The position numbers and the translations under genes are program-made. Source: Beta vulgaris subsp. vulgaris (Eukaryota > Streptophyta > Magnoliopsida > Caryophyllales > Amaranthaceae). From it: DNA of 64,000 bases. The stretch covers positions 10,547,764 through 10,611,763 of the forward strand of contig NC_079207.1 in the NCBI RefSeq assembly GCF_026745355.1, given 5' to 3'. The notes under the pieces were generated by a model that did no database searches, was not told the DNA's origin, and saw only the letters and a list, made by a program, of their open reading frames with translations. Below are positions 46,540 through 59,300 of this stretch, one piece after another; position 1 is the first letter of the stretch, and the number at the start of each line of letters is the position of its first letter.

Positions 46540-47169
46540 GGGACTCCTTGTAAACAGATGATTAGTATCGCAAGAAGTAGAGGCTACTACATCACTTTTG
46601 GATTACAAAAGAGAATTACATATAACTGTACCTCCTGAACTTTGTGTTTGGGTTCGTGTTTGAGATTGTTTTACACCCCGCCACGACCTCTTCCACGATC
46701 ACCTCGATGACGACCCTGACCTTTGCCTCCTCCACGACCCCCTTGTTCATTGTTGCGGGAACCAGTGTGTAAGGAGGAGAGGGGCCCACGAGACACAAGG
46801 GGACCGGAGGCAGCAACTCTGATCGAAGACACTGCAGCTTCAAAGAGACAGCACGGTGTGGGGTGTGATGGCATCCATGAGAACCCGAGGGAAGAACCAA
46901 GGCTCGACACACCAATGGTGGTGTAGGAGGGTCGAAACCTGACGCGCCAGCAGGCATGCTTGGCTGCGGGTCAGAGGCGAAGTAGTGCGGCCCAGCAGCG
47001 CCGTGAAGGGGGGCGCAAAGGCTGCGACAGTGGACGATGGAGGTGGTGGGATTACGGCAGACGAGGAAGCCGATGTTGAACCGGCCATGAATGCAGCCAC
47101 GAGGGGAGCACACGAAAAAAATTGAGCTAGCGTGGAAGTGAGAGCAAGGATCGAATAATTAGGGTTCAA
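46540..47169 (-). pseudogene. Copia gag N-terminal remnant
   Basis: A likely gag start (MAGSTSASSSAVIPPPPSS, at 47088) is followed by Pro/Ala/Ser-rich sequence and, in another frame, a Gly/Arg-rich tract (GGRGGGKGQGRHRGDRGRGR) preceding the knuckle. The space is too short for a full gag and I see no UBN2-type helical domain, so gag is internally deleted. Confidence 0.6.
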
Positions 47170-47178
47170 AAACTTCTT

Positions 47179-47191
47179 ACTCTTGATACCA
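47179..47191 (-). promoter_or_regulatory. Copia primer-binding site
   Basis: Minus strand TGGTATCAAGAGT directly abuts the 5' LTR. It matches the initiator-Met tRNA 3' end except for one or two positions. Confidence 0.8.
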
Positions 47192-47306
47192 TGAGAGAAT
47201 AATGATACGGGTTACCCTGATGAGGGTGTCATGGCTCATATATATATATATATAATATCAATACAAACGTACAATGACAAGGATAACCTCAATATCCCCT
47301 ATTATA
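47192..47306 (-). repeat. Copia 5' LTR
   Basis: Partner of 41715-41825; ends ATTCTCTCA on the minus strand just before the PBS. Confidence 0.85.
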
Positions 47307-48029
47307 TGTATGTATCCTCCATATATTCTATCAAGATAATATGTTATATATGATGAGTCATTATATAAAGTTTTCTCATAGCATTAGGATTGTAGATGCC
47401 TAGTTACCTATATATACTACATATTAATTTATGAGGATATCTCTCTAATTGGGAAGAATTACACAATTTCTACAAATTCATTAGATTCTAGAGAGTTTAT
47501 CCTCATCTTTCCACTAATTTGAATGAGAAAATACATTTATTAGTGCAATAGTAAAAAATTTATCGGATACAATAATTCACCTGACCTTGACCTAATAATC
47601 AAAGTATCAATTCTAGGTTGGGATTATAATTCAAGCCATTTCCGACTATTCTTCTCAATTTATTAAATTATTTTGAAAAAATCAAGTTAAGTTCAATACA
47701 GATAAATTAAGTTTAGCAAAAAATTTCACTTAAGTGAATTCCATTTTCTAGTGATACTAGCTATCCGTCCTTTTCTATTGTATGGCTTGAACCAAATACT
47801 CAATAATAGGTCTCAAACTCGTGACCTCTTACTTTATAATGTCATGATCTTAGCATTAAAAAAGACTTGTACTTGTGACAAAAAGTCAACCCTGGACCAT
47901 ATATCTTATTTATCTTATTAAAATATCCAAGCCCAACAACTAATTTCACTTAATAACATGGATTTTAGCCTAACTGTAATCATGACACTATGAGAACCTC
48001 ATGAAAATATATATATATATGAGGAACTT
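47307..48029. other. Intergenic, no gene recognised
   Basis: AT-rich; nothing supported. Confidence 0.5.
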
Positions 48030-49345
48030 TTCGGGAGCATAGAGAGCTCCTCAGGACTTAGGATTGTCACGTCATCAATTTATGTTTTTACTTTTTACAA
48101 AAGTAGAGTTTTACATAGCTTTAAATACATATATGGTATTTTAGATAAGCGAAAATTAGAGTTTTCTGTTGAATCAATAACCTAATTTATCAAATTAGGT
48201 AAATTGTGTATGATTTTTTCTACATAGTTCGGAATATTATGATTTTTATATCGTTGGAGAGCACTCGAAATATGCTTCGAAATAAGATCCATTTACAATG
48301 TAGTTTGATAACTTATGAAATGGAGAGCGCCACGTCGGATTGTCATGTCATGCATTTTTATTTTTAAGTTTTAGAAAAATAGATTTAAATACATATAATG
48401 AGTTGTAGATAAGGGAAAATTAGCATTTGATTTTGGATGAACGACCTATATTATTATATTATCTGAATTGTATATGTTTTGAATCAACAACTTTATCAAA
48501 TTAGGCAAATTGTATATTATGATTTTTATACCGTTGGAGACTTCGAAATAATATCTGTTTATAATGTAGTTTGATAACTTATGAAATGGATAGCGCCACA
48601 TCGGATTTTCATGTCATGCATTTTTTATTTGTAGCTTTTAAAAAACTAGAGTTCTACATAGATTTAAATACATATAATAAGTTGTAGATAAAGGAAAAAT
48701 TTGCGTTTGATTTTGAATGAAAAACCTAAATTATTATAATATGTAAATTGTATACTTCCTCCGTTTTTTTTTTAGATGTTACACTTTCTATTTTAGGAAG
48801 TTTTAAATTAGATGTTACACTTTTATTTTGGGTAATAGCTTCTCTCTATCTCTCTCCTATCACATGTTCACATGGGACCCTTTTGTTTTTCATTCTCTCT
48901 ATCTCTCTCCTCTCCAAAAATTACCTAGGAGTCCGTGATTTGAAAAGTGTAACATCTAATAAAAAACGAAGGAAGTATAACTTTTGCTATGTAGTTCGAA
49001 ATAATATAATTTTTGTATCATAATTGCGCCTGAAATATGCTTCGAAATAAGATCCATTTACAATATAGTTCTACAACTTATGAAATAAAGAATGTCACGT
49101 AGGACTGTCATGCAATAAATTTTTATTTTAAATAGTAGAGTTCTATATATAGTTAAATACATAAAAGGAGTTTTGAATTGGGAGAAATTAGTATTTCGTT
49201 TTGAACAAATAATCTAAACTTTTATATTATGTAATTAAATATAACTTTTGCTAAAACATTACAATTTTTTTACCATTATAGAGTGTTTGTAGTACGCTTC
49301 AATATAAGATCCATTTACAATATATAGTTTCATAACTCATGAAAA
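48030..49345. repeat. Tandem repeat, ~270-bp unit, about 4 copies
   Basis: Shared blocks recur in order: gtcatgtcatgcattttt, agagttctacatag, taaatacatata, gataaggaaaatta, gcttcgaaataagatcc and tttacaatgtagtttgataactt. The gtcatg(t)catgca anchor occurs at 48066 (variant), 48342, 48609 and 49105. Spacings are 276, 267 and 496 bp, the last becoming about 270 after removing the MITE at 48753-48977. Units have diverged, so the array is old. Confidence 0.85.
48753..48977. mobile_element. Stowaway-like MITE inside the tandem array
   Basis: Left tacttcctccgtttttttt..agatgttacacttt; right aaaagtgtaacatct..aaaacgaaggaagta. Inverted ends with TA boundaries, 225 bp. Confidence 0.93.
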
Positions 49346-49827
49346 TATATTTATTTAGATGAATTATAAGACATTATTTAGTCTTTTTTTTTTGGATAAA
49401 TATAATAATTACTATAAGTATAGTAAACTATATATATGTGTGTGATTATAGCCTTTGTTCATAGGTCCGATTTACCTGATCAAATATATTATTTTTCAAA
49501 ACCTTAATCTTACTCAATGAACCAAAACAAGTTAGTATTGTAACAAAATTTGTTAAGGAAACTTTGTTGTTACAACAACAACTGAAATCTATATATCGAT
49601 AAAGTTACATATATATTAGAGTTTGGATGATGAAAAAGTAGAGTTTAATTTGATTTTTTTTAAAAAACCTTAGAATATTATATGGATCTTCAACTAAGGG
49701 CTTGTTCTCCCCGGCTTATTTTCAGTTCAGTTCAGCTCCAATAAGTTCACTTCAGTTCAGTTCAGCTCCAATCAGTTCAGTTCAGTTCAGTTCAGCTCCA
49801 TTCTTTTATAACCATTTTGTTAAATAT

Positions 49828-50111
49828 TACTCCCTCCATTTCCTAAAGATCTTCCCTCTTTCCGTTTAAGTGCGTTTCCAAAAGATCTTCCCTCTTTTAC
49901 GTTATTCCTTAATTGGTTTTTTTCCCTTTTTACCCTATGTCTCTATCATATGGTCCACCATTACATTATTAATTCAATTTTACTCCCTTTCTCTCTCCTA
50001 AACCTCTTTTTATTTGTTTATTTATCTTAACCCCACACCCCATACAAATTAATTCTTATTGGTATCTGTAGTAACAGTAACAAGGAAGATCTTTAGGAAA
50101 CGGAGGTAGTA
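49828..50111. mobile_element. Stowaway-like MITE, nested
   Basis: Left tactccctccatttcctaaagatcttcc; right ggaagatctttaggaaacggaggtagta. Nearly perfect inverted ends, TA boundaries, 284 bp. Confidence 0.95.
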
Positions 50112-50880
<769 letters not shown>

Positions 50881-51099
50881 AATTTTATTTAATTCAATTC
50901 AATTCAGTTCAGTTCAGTCAGCTTCAATCAGTTCAGCTCCAATAAGTTTTGTTCAGTTCAGTTCAGTTCAGCTGTTTTATGCCGAAAAGAACAAACCCTA
51001 ATTGTTGCAATAGAAAAAGAACGGAGGAAGTATATAAATACAATGATGTTGAAAAATCTCATTTCACAACAACACAAAATCAACAATATAAACAAAATT

Positions 51100-51153
51100 T
51101 GCAAAAAGTAAAATAAGCAACAAACCCGTACAACGCACGGATTTCAAAGCTAG
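51100..51153 (+). mobile_element. Candidate Helitron 3' terminus
   Basis: cccgtacaacgcacggatttcaaag then CTAG before T: a short hairpin (ccgt/acgg) about 10 nt before CTAG. No matching 5' end was assigned. Confidence 0.4.
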
Positions 51154-51340
51154 TAGCATTATATCAGCCAGAGAAACAACTTTAACTAAAAAATCCACAA
51201 TTGTAACTCGTAATAAGCTGGGGGGGAAAAACGGTCCTGGAGTGAGCAGAAATTGTGAAGGCATGCACCCTAACACTAGACATTGGAATTTGGAGAGTGA
51301 TAAACTGATAACTGATAACTGATAAGTTGATAATACTGAT

Positions 51341-51477
51341 AAGTGGTAAGTGGTAAGTGGTAAGTGGTAAGTGGTAAGTGGTAAGTGGTAAGTGGTAAGT
51401 GGTAAGTGGTAAGTGGTAAGTGGTAAGTGGTAAGTGGTAAGTGGTAAGTGGTAACTGGTAAGTGGTAACTGGTAACT
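51341..51477. repeat. 7-bp minisatellite (AAGTGGT)n
   Basis: About 19 tandem copies of aagtggt, nearly perfect until the last three (aactggt variants). It grows out of preceding ctgataa words (51300-51340). Confidence 0.95.
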
Positions 51478-52090
51478 GCTTAAAATGCTCGCTTTTTTTT
51501 TAAGGGAACTTGAAATGCTCGCTTAATTCTATAGTTCAATATAAAAACGGTTGAATCCAAGGTATATGTAATAGTCAGTGAAGGTGACTTCCTACACTTT
51601 TACCTAAAAAAAGATTTTTGGATTGTTAAAACAGAAACTGATCACATACGTGTTTCATTGATTAACTGGTCATCTCCATGAAGGTCATGATTCCTGCCCC
51701 TGTATCCGAAACAAGAATTACTTGCTCTACAAACAAAGACCAAACCTAAGCAAACAAGTTTGGTCTATATCACTAGCATTTCCGTATAATACCAAACATT
51801 ACCAAGTTTAGTGGTAAAAGTTTGTATCTTACAATTACGAGACTATAAAAACTAAACCTCACTAGAGACAAAAATTTGGGGGTTAGGGCTAAGAATTGGA
51901 TCAAAGGGTCCGGGGATTAGGCTTGAATGCATCCTAGGGGTTTAAAGGACTTGTTGCACATGCTAAGTGCAATTTTGATTCCTACAAAAGTGAGTTAGGA
52001 TTTATTGCTTTCTTAGTATTATGAGCATATTAGTTGCATTCATGCATTTTGATGATTACAGGAAATATATGATTTATTCCATGAGATTGA
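51478..52090. other. Intergenic, no gene recognised
   Basis: Nothing supported. Confidence 0.5.
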
Positions 52091-52099
52091 TAATTTATA

Positions 52100-53298
52100 C
52101 GGTTATTTCATGAGGTACCCCTGAGTACTTAAAAAATTCACACGGTACCCACAAAACTTTTGAAATTCACATGGTACCCCTCAGTTTATCAAAAATGCAC
52201 CAGATGCCCTTAATGACTAACGGACGTTAACACCATTAGTCATTAAGGGCTAATATGCCACGCGGCAACTTCCTATTGGCTCCCTAAAGATTATTTAGTT
52301 AATTAAAAAAAAAACTAATTAATTAATAAAAAACTTAAAAAAAAACCAAACCCAGCCACCACTGCCCCCACCCCCACCACCCTTTCGTCGGCAGTACCCC
52401 CACCCCCACCACCCTTTCGTCGGCAGTACCCCCACCCCCGCAACCCCCTTACGCCAGCGACCTTCCCTGCCCCCACCCCTTCCCCGGCAGCCCTCCTCTT
52501 CCCTGCCCCCACCCCTTCCCCGGCAGCCCTCCTCTTCCCTCCGAAACCACCTTCACCCCTCGAAACCCCCCTCCTAACCCCTTGAAACACCCCCTTTGCA
52601 CCACAGCCGGCGCCAAAACTCCCTCCACGGCGCCGGCGAAGCTTCGTCGCCCCACTCCCTGCCATCTCCACCCTCTTTTTCCCCCCTTAAACAACCACCT
52701 ACAAACCTTAAAACCCCCAAATCGAAACCCTAATTTTTGATTTGGGGGTTTTATGTGGTGTTTTAAGGAGTAAAATGGGTTGAGGATGGTCGAGAAATGT
52801 TCGCCGGCACCGGGGATGTGGTTTAGGCGCCGGCCGTGGGGTGGAGGGAGGTTTTTCGAGGGGGTGGGTTGGGGTTTTGGCATCGGGATGGTGGTTATGC
52901 GGGGAGGGGAAGGCTACTGGCGAAGGTGTGACACCAACGGTCCTCCTCGCCGGCGCAGGAGGGTGACGGAGGCGGTAAAGGCGGTGGGATTACCGCCGGC
53001 AGGTGGTGGCAAGGTGGTGGCAGTGGTGGGCCGGTGGCTAGGGGTTGAGATTTTTTTAAAATTTTTTAATTTTTTTAAAGTTTTTTTATTAATTTTGTTT
53101 AATTATTAACAAAATATTTTTTAGAGAGCCAATACGAAGTTGCCACGTGGCTTAATGACTAACGAAACTTAACGCCGTTAGTCATCAAGGGCATCTGGTG
53201 CATTTTTAGTAAACTCAAGGGTACCTGGTGGATTTAAAAAAAAAAATGAGTACCACATGAATTTTCAAAGAACTCAGGGGTACCTCATGAAATAACCG
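52100..53298. mobile_element. Non-autonomous MULE (Pack-MULE-like)
   Basis: A perfect 9-bp TSD, taatttata (52091-52099, 53299-53307), flanks terminal inverted repeats of over 200 bp that begin cggttatttcatgaggtacc and include gcaccagatgccctt, gactaacgg and gcaacttc(c/g)tattggct. The interior (about 52345-53050) is strongly GC-rich, carries tandem copies of cccccacccccaccacc and ccttccccggcagccctcct, and has a palindrome (aaacccccaaatc/gatttgggggttt) at its centre. Frames exist on both strands without a known domain. A captured genic fragment is possible but unproven. Confidence 0.93.
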
Positions 53299-53307
53299 TA
53301 ATTTATA

Positions 53308-54126
53308 AGATTTGGACATATCTTGGATATCGAAATTAAATTTTACAAGATTAAGTTAGACTGCATTGACCACTTTATGGTACAATTGTTTTGCAACTTG
53401 AATGGTTTGTGGCAAGATTGGTTGACATTCCCCAAGAAAGACTTGATTTTAGAGTAATGCCATGGTAACACATAAGTCATAGTTTCAAATCCGATAAGGA
53501 GCTATTGAGGTTTTTCACTAAATTTCCTTCACCATTATCCCCTATTCATGATGGACCTTAATTACACGTGTAGTTGTGTCTCAGTTGACCTATGTCCTAT
53601 ACAAGATTTGGATCTAGTATGGCACTTATTCTGACAAAAAAAAATCAAACAAAAATAAAGTACAAGAGAGAATTGATGATTCACAAGCTAATTAGGCACA
53701 TTATATCTCCAATATACCTGTAGGTTGTAGCAACAAAAGGCATGCCTAAATGACAAGAAAAAAATCGATGGCTCACAATGGTAAGCCTACTAGATCCTAG
53801 TCAACCTCATCATCTTGCATTGACAGTTCACTTTCTTTTAGGCACCACATTCCTGCAATGGCTTATTAGTTATAATCATACTTAGCCTGCGTATTTTAGT
53901 TTTGAGCAAAATGCATGCAGATACTACAGCAGTACAGCTTTTCATGTTGATAAAGTCTAGATTTCAACCTGTAAGAGAAAGGAAAAACCAAGGGAGAACA
54001 GGAAGAACCGAAATTTACAGATGGATAGTGTGATACAGAAGGCGATTGAGATACTGAAATATAACTCCTACCACAGATGGCTAGAAAAAATCTTTAGTAT
54101 GAATACATTACTAACAAATATTAAGC
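53308..54126. other. Intergenic, downstream of RPL29
   Basis: No gene; includes the RPL29 3' UTR region near 54126. Confidence 0.5.
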
Positions 54127-56565
54127 TCAGGAGGCTTCAGCAGCCTCGGCACTTGCCTTTTCTACTTGCAAGTTCTTGAGTGAAGGAGGTGGCTTAATAA
54201 CAATGCTTCTCTTCCACTGCTTGTCAAGCTTCCTCGATAACCTCTTGCCAACTCCTTGCTCTATCTCTCTTTCCCTCTTTACAGTAAGCATGCGTGCAAC
54301 CTAATGTTGAGGAAAGATTTTTGAACACAACATTCAGTTTAGGACTCAATATATGTTGCACAAGACATTTACCACTAATAACACATGTAATGGATGAATT
54401 GTACAGAAATCGTGGAAGTTATACCTAAATCACATAGAGCAGCACTGTTGCAAAAATATGGGAGGGGGAAGAAAATACCCGCAAAACCGAAGTCCAAACA
54501 AAATTATCTCCAAAAACAGATGGTATCTCCTCAAACAAAACCAAAATGGCACATAAATTACTAGGAAGCACGATTACTCGGTTACTCCCATATATGCAGC
54601 ATAATATAAAATATGATCTCTCCCTTGGTAACATTTCTCACTATGTCTCCAAATGCAACCAAATCTACCTGCTTATGCAACATTTTGGGTGAAACTAGTG
54701 GAGGGGAAATAAGATGTCGATTCAGATATCAAGGTAAAGACAACACCAACCACTTAGGCAAAGGGAATTCTAGAATGGTGTTTTTTTCATTTTGGCCAAA
54801 GATGGGTTTCCATTTTCTCATCTTGAAATTCCAGATCAAGCGTCCTCAAGGTTCATTCAACTAACTCCTCTAAAAGCAAAAGGTGTCAGATAGTACAGCA
54901 TATTTACACCTATACTATCTTCAACTTATAAGGGCTCCAGAATTACATTACTCAGCTTTCATGTTGACCACGTTTATCAATTATCAGAACTAGAACTGAT
55001 CAAAATGTCTACGTTTCAGAAAACAATCCTTTTGCACAATTCAGCATTAAGTAACAGTTACTAACTAAAAAAATGTGGGGAGGTTGTATTGGCCCTATCA
55101 GCACGACCTAATTTGTGGTGCATTTCAGTACGCGGAATAGGTAAATGGATGCAATTTGCTACTAGTTGTTAGAGTAGGCCAAAAGTGAACCATTGTACCA
55201 TAAATTATGTACCAATTCGCATGTTTCGGATTGTGGCTTGCAGGGCCAATTATTGGTTAGGTACCACTGTCACCTAATCATAAAGAATCCTCCAAATGAA
55301 ATGTGAAGAACTGTCAGAATCACGACTAGTTTTCTCAGCTAAAGAACCCGTCACTAAGAGAAATGAATTACCATCTCAGTGGCTTCTTGTCAGGGCAAAG
55401 CTCAAGTAACCACTTCAAACCTGGTAATCATTCAGCTACTAAGATCTCATGCCTCTCATTTGACAAGCGATAACAGTGAGAGATAGAAACATGCTCATTA
55501 ACCCTTATAACAGGATCTACTCTTCTAACGTTGCATTGTGCAAAAGGTTACACACCAAAAAGCACTTGAGCTAGCTAGAGAAAGAAAAATGACTCTTGCT
55601 TCTCCATTAGCCTAGTTGTGTCCATTCTACAAGTAAAATAAGCGGTACAAACCGAGAATTCGATATAATTAGTAAGACTCACTATATTACAGCATGACTA
55701 TAAGTATAAGATAAGTTTGTAAGGAACGTCTATCCAATCTCCATCGTAATGCAACTCTATTATTTTCACAAGATAGTGAGATACATGGCTGTCAGATGTT
55801 AACAAGCATTACCTTGGCAGACAACTATACAATTTACATATAATTAATAATTTCATTACTTAATACCATCATTTATTACCAATTACCAAAAAATTCCAGA
55901 AGTCTCAACATCTAAAATTGTAGATAATCTCAACTATTACCAATTTACCACAAACATTACACAGCTTTTGCAATTCCAAACATGTTACTCTTACTCAGCT
56001 AAACTCTTTGTTCCTTAACCAAAGTCTATTAACATTAAACAAGACAACCCATAAATTCACAGCAAACAATCAAAGTAAACATATCAGTATAACTCAATTC
56101 CAATTTCCTGTATTCAACATAACATTTAACAACACCCACCTAATTACAAGATCAAACCCAAAAAAAAAAAAAAAAAAAAATTTACCCACAAACTCATAAA
56201 CCCAAATGAAGAAATGGAGAAATAATAATTACCCTTGAGCGCATACGACTGAAATCGCTGGGCTTGAAATTCTCACGAGCAGATCTTTGAAGGCGGAGCA
56301 TAAAGAGCTCACCTTTAAGCTGTAAAATTTCTTCGTTAAGTTCTTCATTGGTTTTGGTTCTTATTTCCTTCAATTCTTCCTCTCTTTTAGCCATCATTAC
56401 CACCGTAGAAGGTGACGCTTGTGCGCGGAGGCGAAGGATGGGAGTTGGGTTGAAGCTGGGAAGACGAAGGCCATGAAATGAGGATTTAGCAAGAAGTGTG
56501 GATTTTGGTGGAAATGTGAGACTAGGAGAGGAAGGAATTGAGGAGAGAGAGTGGCTTGCCAACAT
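54127..56565 (-). CDS. RPL29: Plastid ribosomal protein L29 (uL29c)
   Basis: Two exons on the minus strand, 56233-56565 and 54127-54300, separated by a 1,932-bp GT..AG intron (phase 0, between AGG and GTT). They give 168 aa ending EKASAEAAEAS before TGA. Residues 1-56 are Ser/Pro/Leu-rich with Arg and lack acids, a typical chloroplast transit peptide. The uL29 domain follows: KREEELKEIRTKTNEELNEE, ILQLKGELFMLRLQRSARE, and SRMRSRVARMLTVKRERE across the splice. The two-helix fold and basic character fit L29, a large-subunit protein near the exit tunnel. The C-terminal extension (KRLSRKLDKQWKRSIVIKPP) is a feature of plastid forms. Length is close to the ~170 aa of other plant copies. The intron contains no recognised gene. 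A MULE begins 268 bp upstream of the ATG. Confidence 0.95.
54301..56232 (-). other. Intron of RPL29
   Basis: 1,932 bp, bounded by GTAATT and TTAG. The sequence is AT-rich with no recognised insertion apart from a 22-nt A run near 56159-56180 on the plus strand. Confidence 0.85.
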
Positions 56566-56832
56566 TTTCGCCTTTACCCTTTGGTTATGCAGTTATGCTC
56601 TGCTTTGAGAGCTAATGAGCTATGCTAGAAGTGAAACTTTGGTTGTTGATAGATAAGGTTTCTCTTTATCCTTGCTCTCTGAGTAGAGAATAGTGTCTCT
56701 TCTTTCTTCCCCCCACTTTTTTTTTATTTCTTTTTTATTTGGCAATTGACCGGGCCGAGAGTCATTCCGAAGCTACTCTCGTAGTGAAGGACCTATATTG
56801 AGGCAAGTATACTCGATATTCAAAAAATAAAA

Positions 56833-57918
56833 GGAAAAATTCACAAGATAAGATTTGATTATTCCCCATTTTCTTTTATAAGTCTCAATTATAAATTATT
56901 CACTACAGGTCCTAAGTTTAACATCTTGTGATTTTTATATGGCCCAGCAGGTAAGCTACCTACTATAGCAGGTTAAATATCACGTGCTCACAGTTTAATG
57001 AGAGCACGTGAGTTTTAAAATGTCAACCCTTCATTCGAATCTCCTGTGAACTTCCCCCCCCCCCCTTCTTCCCTTTCGTCTTTTTCTCTACCCAAATTAT
57101 TGCCATTAAAGCCCCCATTTGAATCTCCGGTGAACTCCTCTCCAAAATTTTCTTCCCTCTCGTGTTTTTCTATATCCAACTTGTTGCCATTAACTTTTTT
57201 ATTTATTTAGAAATTTTGAAGTCATAATATGGAAGTAGTTATGATAAATCTCAGGTCCTACTATCCTGGAACTCCAAATTCATTAAATCTCAGGTCGATT
57301 CCAACAACAATGAGAATGAAAGAATTGTCTATTAACGGATTGTAGATGAGTCACTCTAGAGGAGAAGAAAACAAAGGCGGCAGACGATAGAGAAGGAAAG
57401 AGGACGATCAATGTGAAGGAGAAGATGAGAGGGCGAGGGTGGAGGTTGGGGTGTGGTTGGGAGGAGATCGAGAGATGATGTGTGAGAGAATTAGGGGTGA
57501 GACTGAGAAGGCGTTGGGAGGGGTAATGTTTTTCGGCCATGTATGGCGGCTTCTTGTGTGAAGGGAAGGCGAGAGGGCGAGGGTGGAGGAGAGAGAATGA
57601 GGGTGAGGCTAGAGGTTGGAGTGGGGTTGGGAGGACAGAGGGAGAGAGAGATGTTGTGAGAAACTAGGGATCAGGTTGGGAGGCAGGGGTGGCTCTACCT
57701 ATTTTCGACCAACTGATGTAGAGGAGGAGAAGTGAAAGAGGGAGAAAACTTGGGCGGGTCCCACGTTTTTGAAAATTAACCTTCTTAAACGTAACTAAGT
57801 AAATGAGGACCTATAAAATTCACAAATTGTTAAACATGTGACCTATAGGGAGTCACCTATAATTGGGACTTATAAAAGAAAATGGGGAATAGTTGAACTC
57901 TTTCTTGTAATTTTTTTG
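56833..57918. mobile_element. Non-autonomous MULE upstream of RPL29
   Basis: The left arm ggaaaaattcacaagataag..attccccattttcttttata and the right arm tataaaagaaaatggggaat..tttcttgtaatttttttg form a TIR that continues through aagtc(t/c)caattata and aggtcct. The 9-bp flanks aaaataaaa (56824-56832, 57919-57927) match, though in A-rich DNA. The interior has an imperfect tandem duplication at its left (tgaatctcc.gtgaact, 57034-57190) and another rich in gagggcgagggtgga and gttgggagga (57420-57690). Confidence 0.8.
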
Positions 57919-57949
57919 AAAATAAAAATCGTTATCTATGTTTTCAAAA

Positions 57950-59300
57950 CTGTATTCAATTGTGGATACGGTAACCTCAAATTCCTTTCATTATAACCTA
58001 TCACTGAAATCCCGAAACTAAAATCAGGGATCTATTAATGCTCGTAAGAGCTATATCAAAATGCATCAATTATTGAACTCTGTCATCATTTAGCATCTCT
58101 ATAGTCTAATGATCGTTTTAGGCATAAATTAACTTTCAAAATGAACTCCTATTACGTCAAGATTCATCCATTATTACCGTATCTTCTAAATGTCCAAAAA
58201 GGTGTACTGTAACCTTCTAATTCGATCAATTTAAGGCTATTTTTGGACTTTCTCTTAACCAATAATGTTTTTGGTCTGGTAACTTTTCAAGAGCCTCATG
58301 ATGCCTTGAGACTATTTTCATCTAGTTCGAACGTTATGTGCATTGCCTTAAAATGCATTCTACAATGTGTTTTGTAAATTCAAGTTCAAACTAGCTTCAA
58401 AATCCATAATATGTTCGTTCCTAGGCAAGAATTAGTTTTTAAATGGTCTTCTAGGACCTTAAGAATTTCGAATTGCTTCTATTATAATCGTCAAATCCAG
58501 TTATTTTAAAATTGTTTGAACTTTTTCGAATACATCGGTTTCTTTATATGACAGTTTCCTAGCGATATGGGATGTGTCAGCCATTATCGAGACCCCTCTC
58601 ATGTAGATGAGATCCTCTACATTGCCTTATAATGTCCTACAATTTGTTTTCTATGAAGTATTTCAATTTCAAAGCTTAAATAGTTTAAAAGGCTATAATA
58701 TGTTCGTTTTCAGATAAGAATTAGTTTTTGAGTGCATCCTAAAGAGTTGGTTGCATGGCCCCTAGAAATTTCCAAAAATGTGTATATTATTTTGGGTTAC
58801 TTTTGGACTTTTTTGGGCCTTGCCATGCTCTTTGGTCGAGATCTTTTCGAAGGTCTCGTGATTCCTTAATACGACTCTCGGGTGGTTGGGACCCTCTATA
58901 TTGCTTTATCATACCTTTTACAACATGTTTAGTATATTTCAATTGTTCTATCCTGAATTAACTCCGAAGGATATAATATATTTTTTCATTACTATGCATG
59001 GACTAGCTTTAAAATGGTCTCCTATGATCGAATGGTACATCTCATGTGTGTGGACTCATGAATATTGGAGACTAGCTTTAAAATGGTCTCCTATGACCGA
59101 AGGGTACATTTCATGTGTTATGTTGTTCGGGACTCATGAATATTGGAGAGCATGTATGGCCTTTATATTTGGTTATTGTATGGCTATTTTTGGAACTTTT
59201 AGGATTCGATATTTTTTTTTTTTGTCTGTGACCTTTCCTAGGACATCGAGATGTCTTGGAACTACAACTTGCCATTTCACAACTATCCTTAACAATCATT
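57950..59300. repeat. Tandem repeat, ~290-bp unit, about 4 copies
   Basis: An anchor like ataatatgttcgtt followed by aggcaagaattagttttt(a)aatgg recurs at about 58108, 58406, 58694 and 58972 (spacing 298, 288, 278). Between anchors, attgccttataatgcctacaatgtgttttgta-like blocks recur in the same order. Units are strongly diverged. In the last unit a ~70-bp block (gactagctttaaaatggtct, 59009 and 59080) is duplicated. Confidence 0.8.

Larger units (their letters stand above)
41715..47306 (-). mobile_element. Ty1-copia retrotransposon, decayed, short LTRs
   Basis: LTR, PBS, gag, protease, integrase, reverse transcriptase and RNase H occur in copia order on the minus strand. The C-rich run after the left LTR (cccccgc) is the complement of a polypurine tract. 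Excluding the 1,156-bp Helitron insertion the element is about 4.44 kb. LTRs of 111 and 115 bp differ by about a fifth of positions and small indels, so insertion is old. Frameshifts and stops occur throughout. Confidence 0.92.

Noticed and set aside
51341..51477. Possible interstitial telomere repeat
   Set aside because: The unit is AAGTGGT, not TTTAGGG or a simple variant.
52315..53109. Several GC-rich frames on both strands as host genes
   Set aside because: They lie wholly inside a MULE with perfect TSD, overlap each other, and show no known domain; treated as payload of uncertain origin.
57283..57540. 85-aa frame on the minus strand
   Set aside because: Inside the MULE upstream of RPL29, in a repeated purine-rich tract, without recognisable features.
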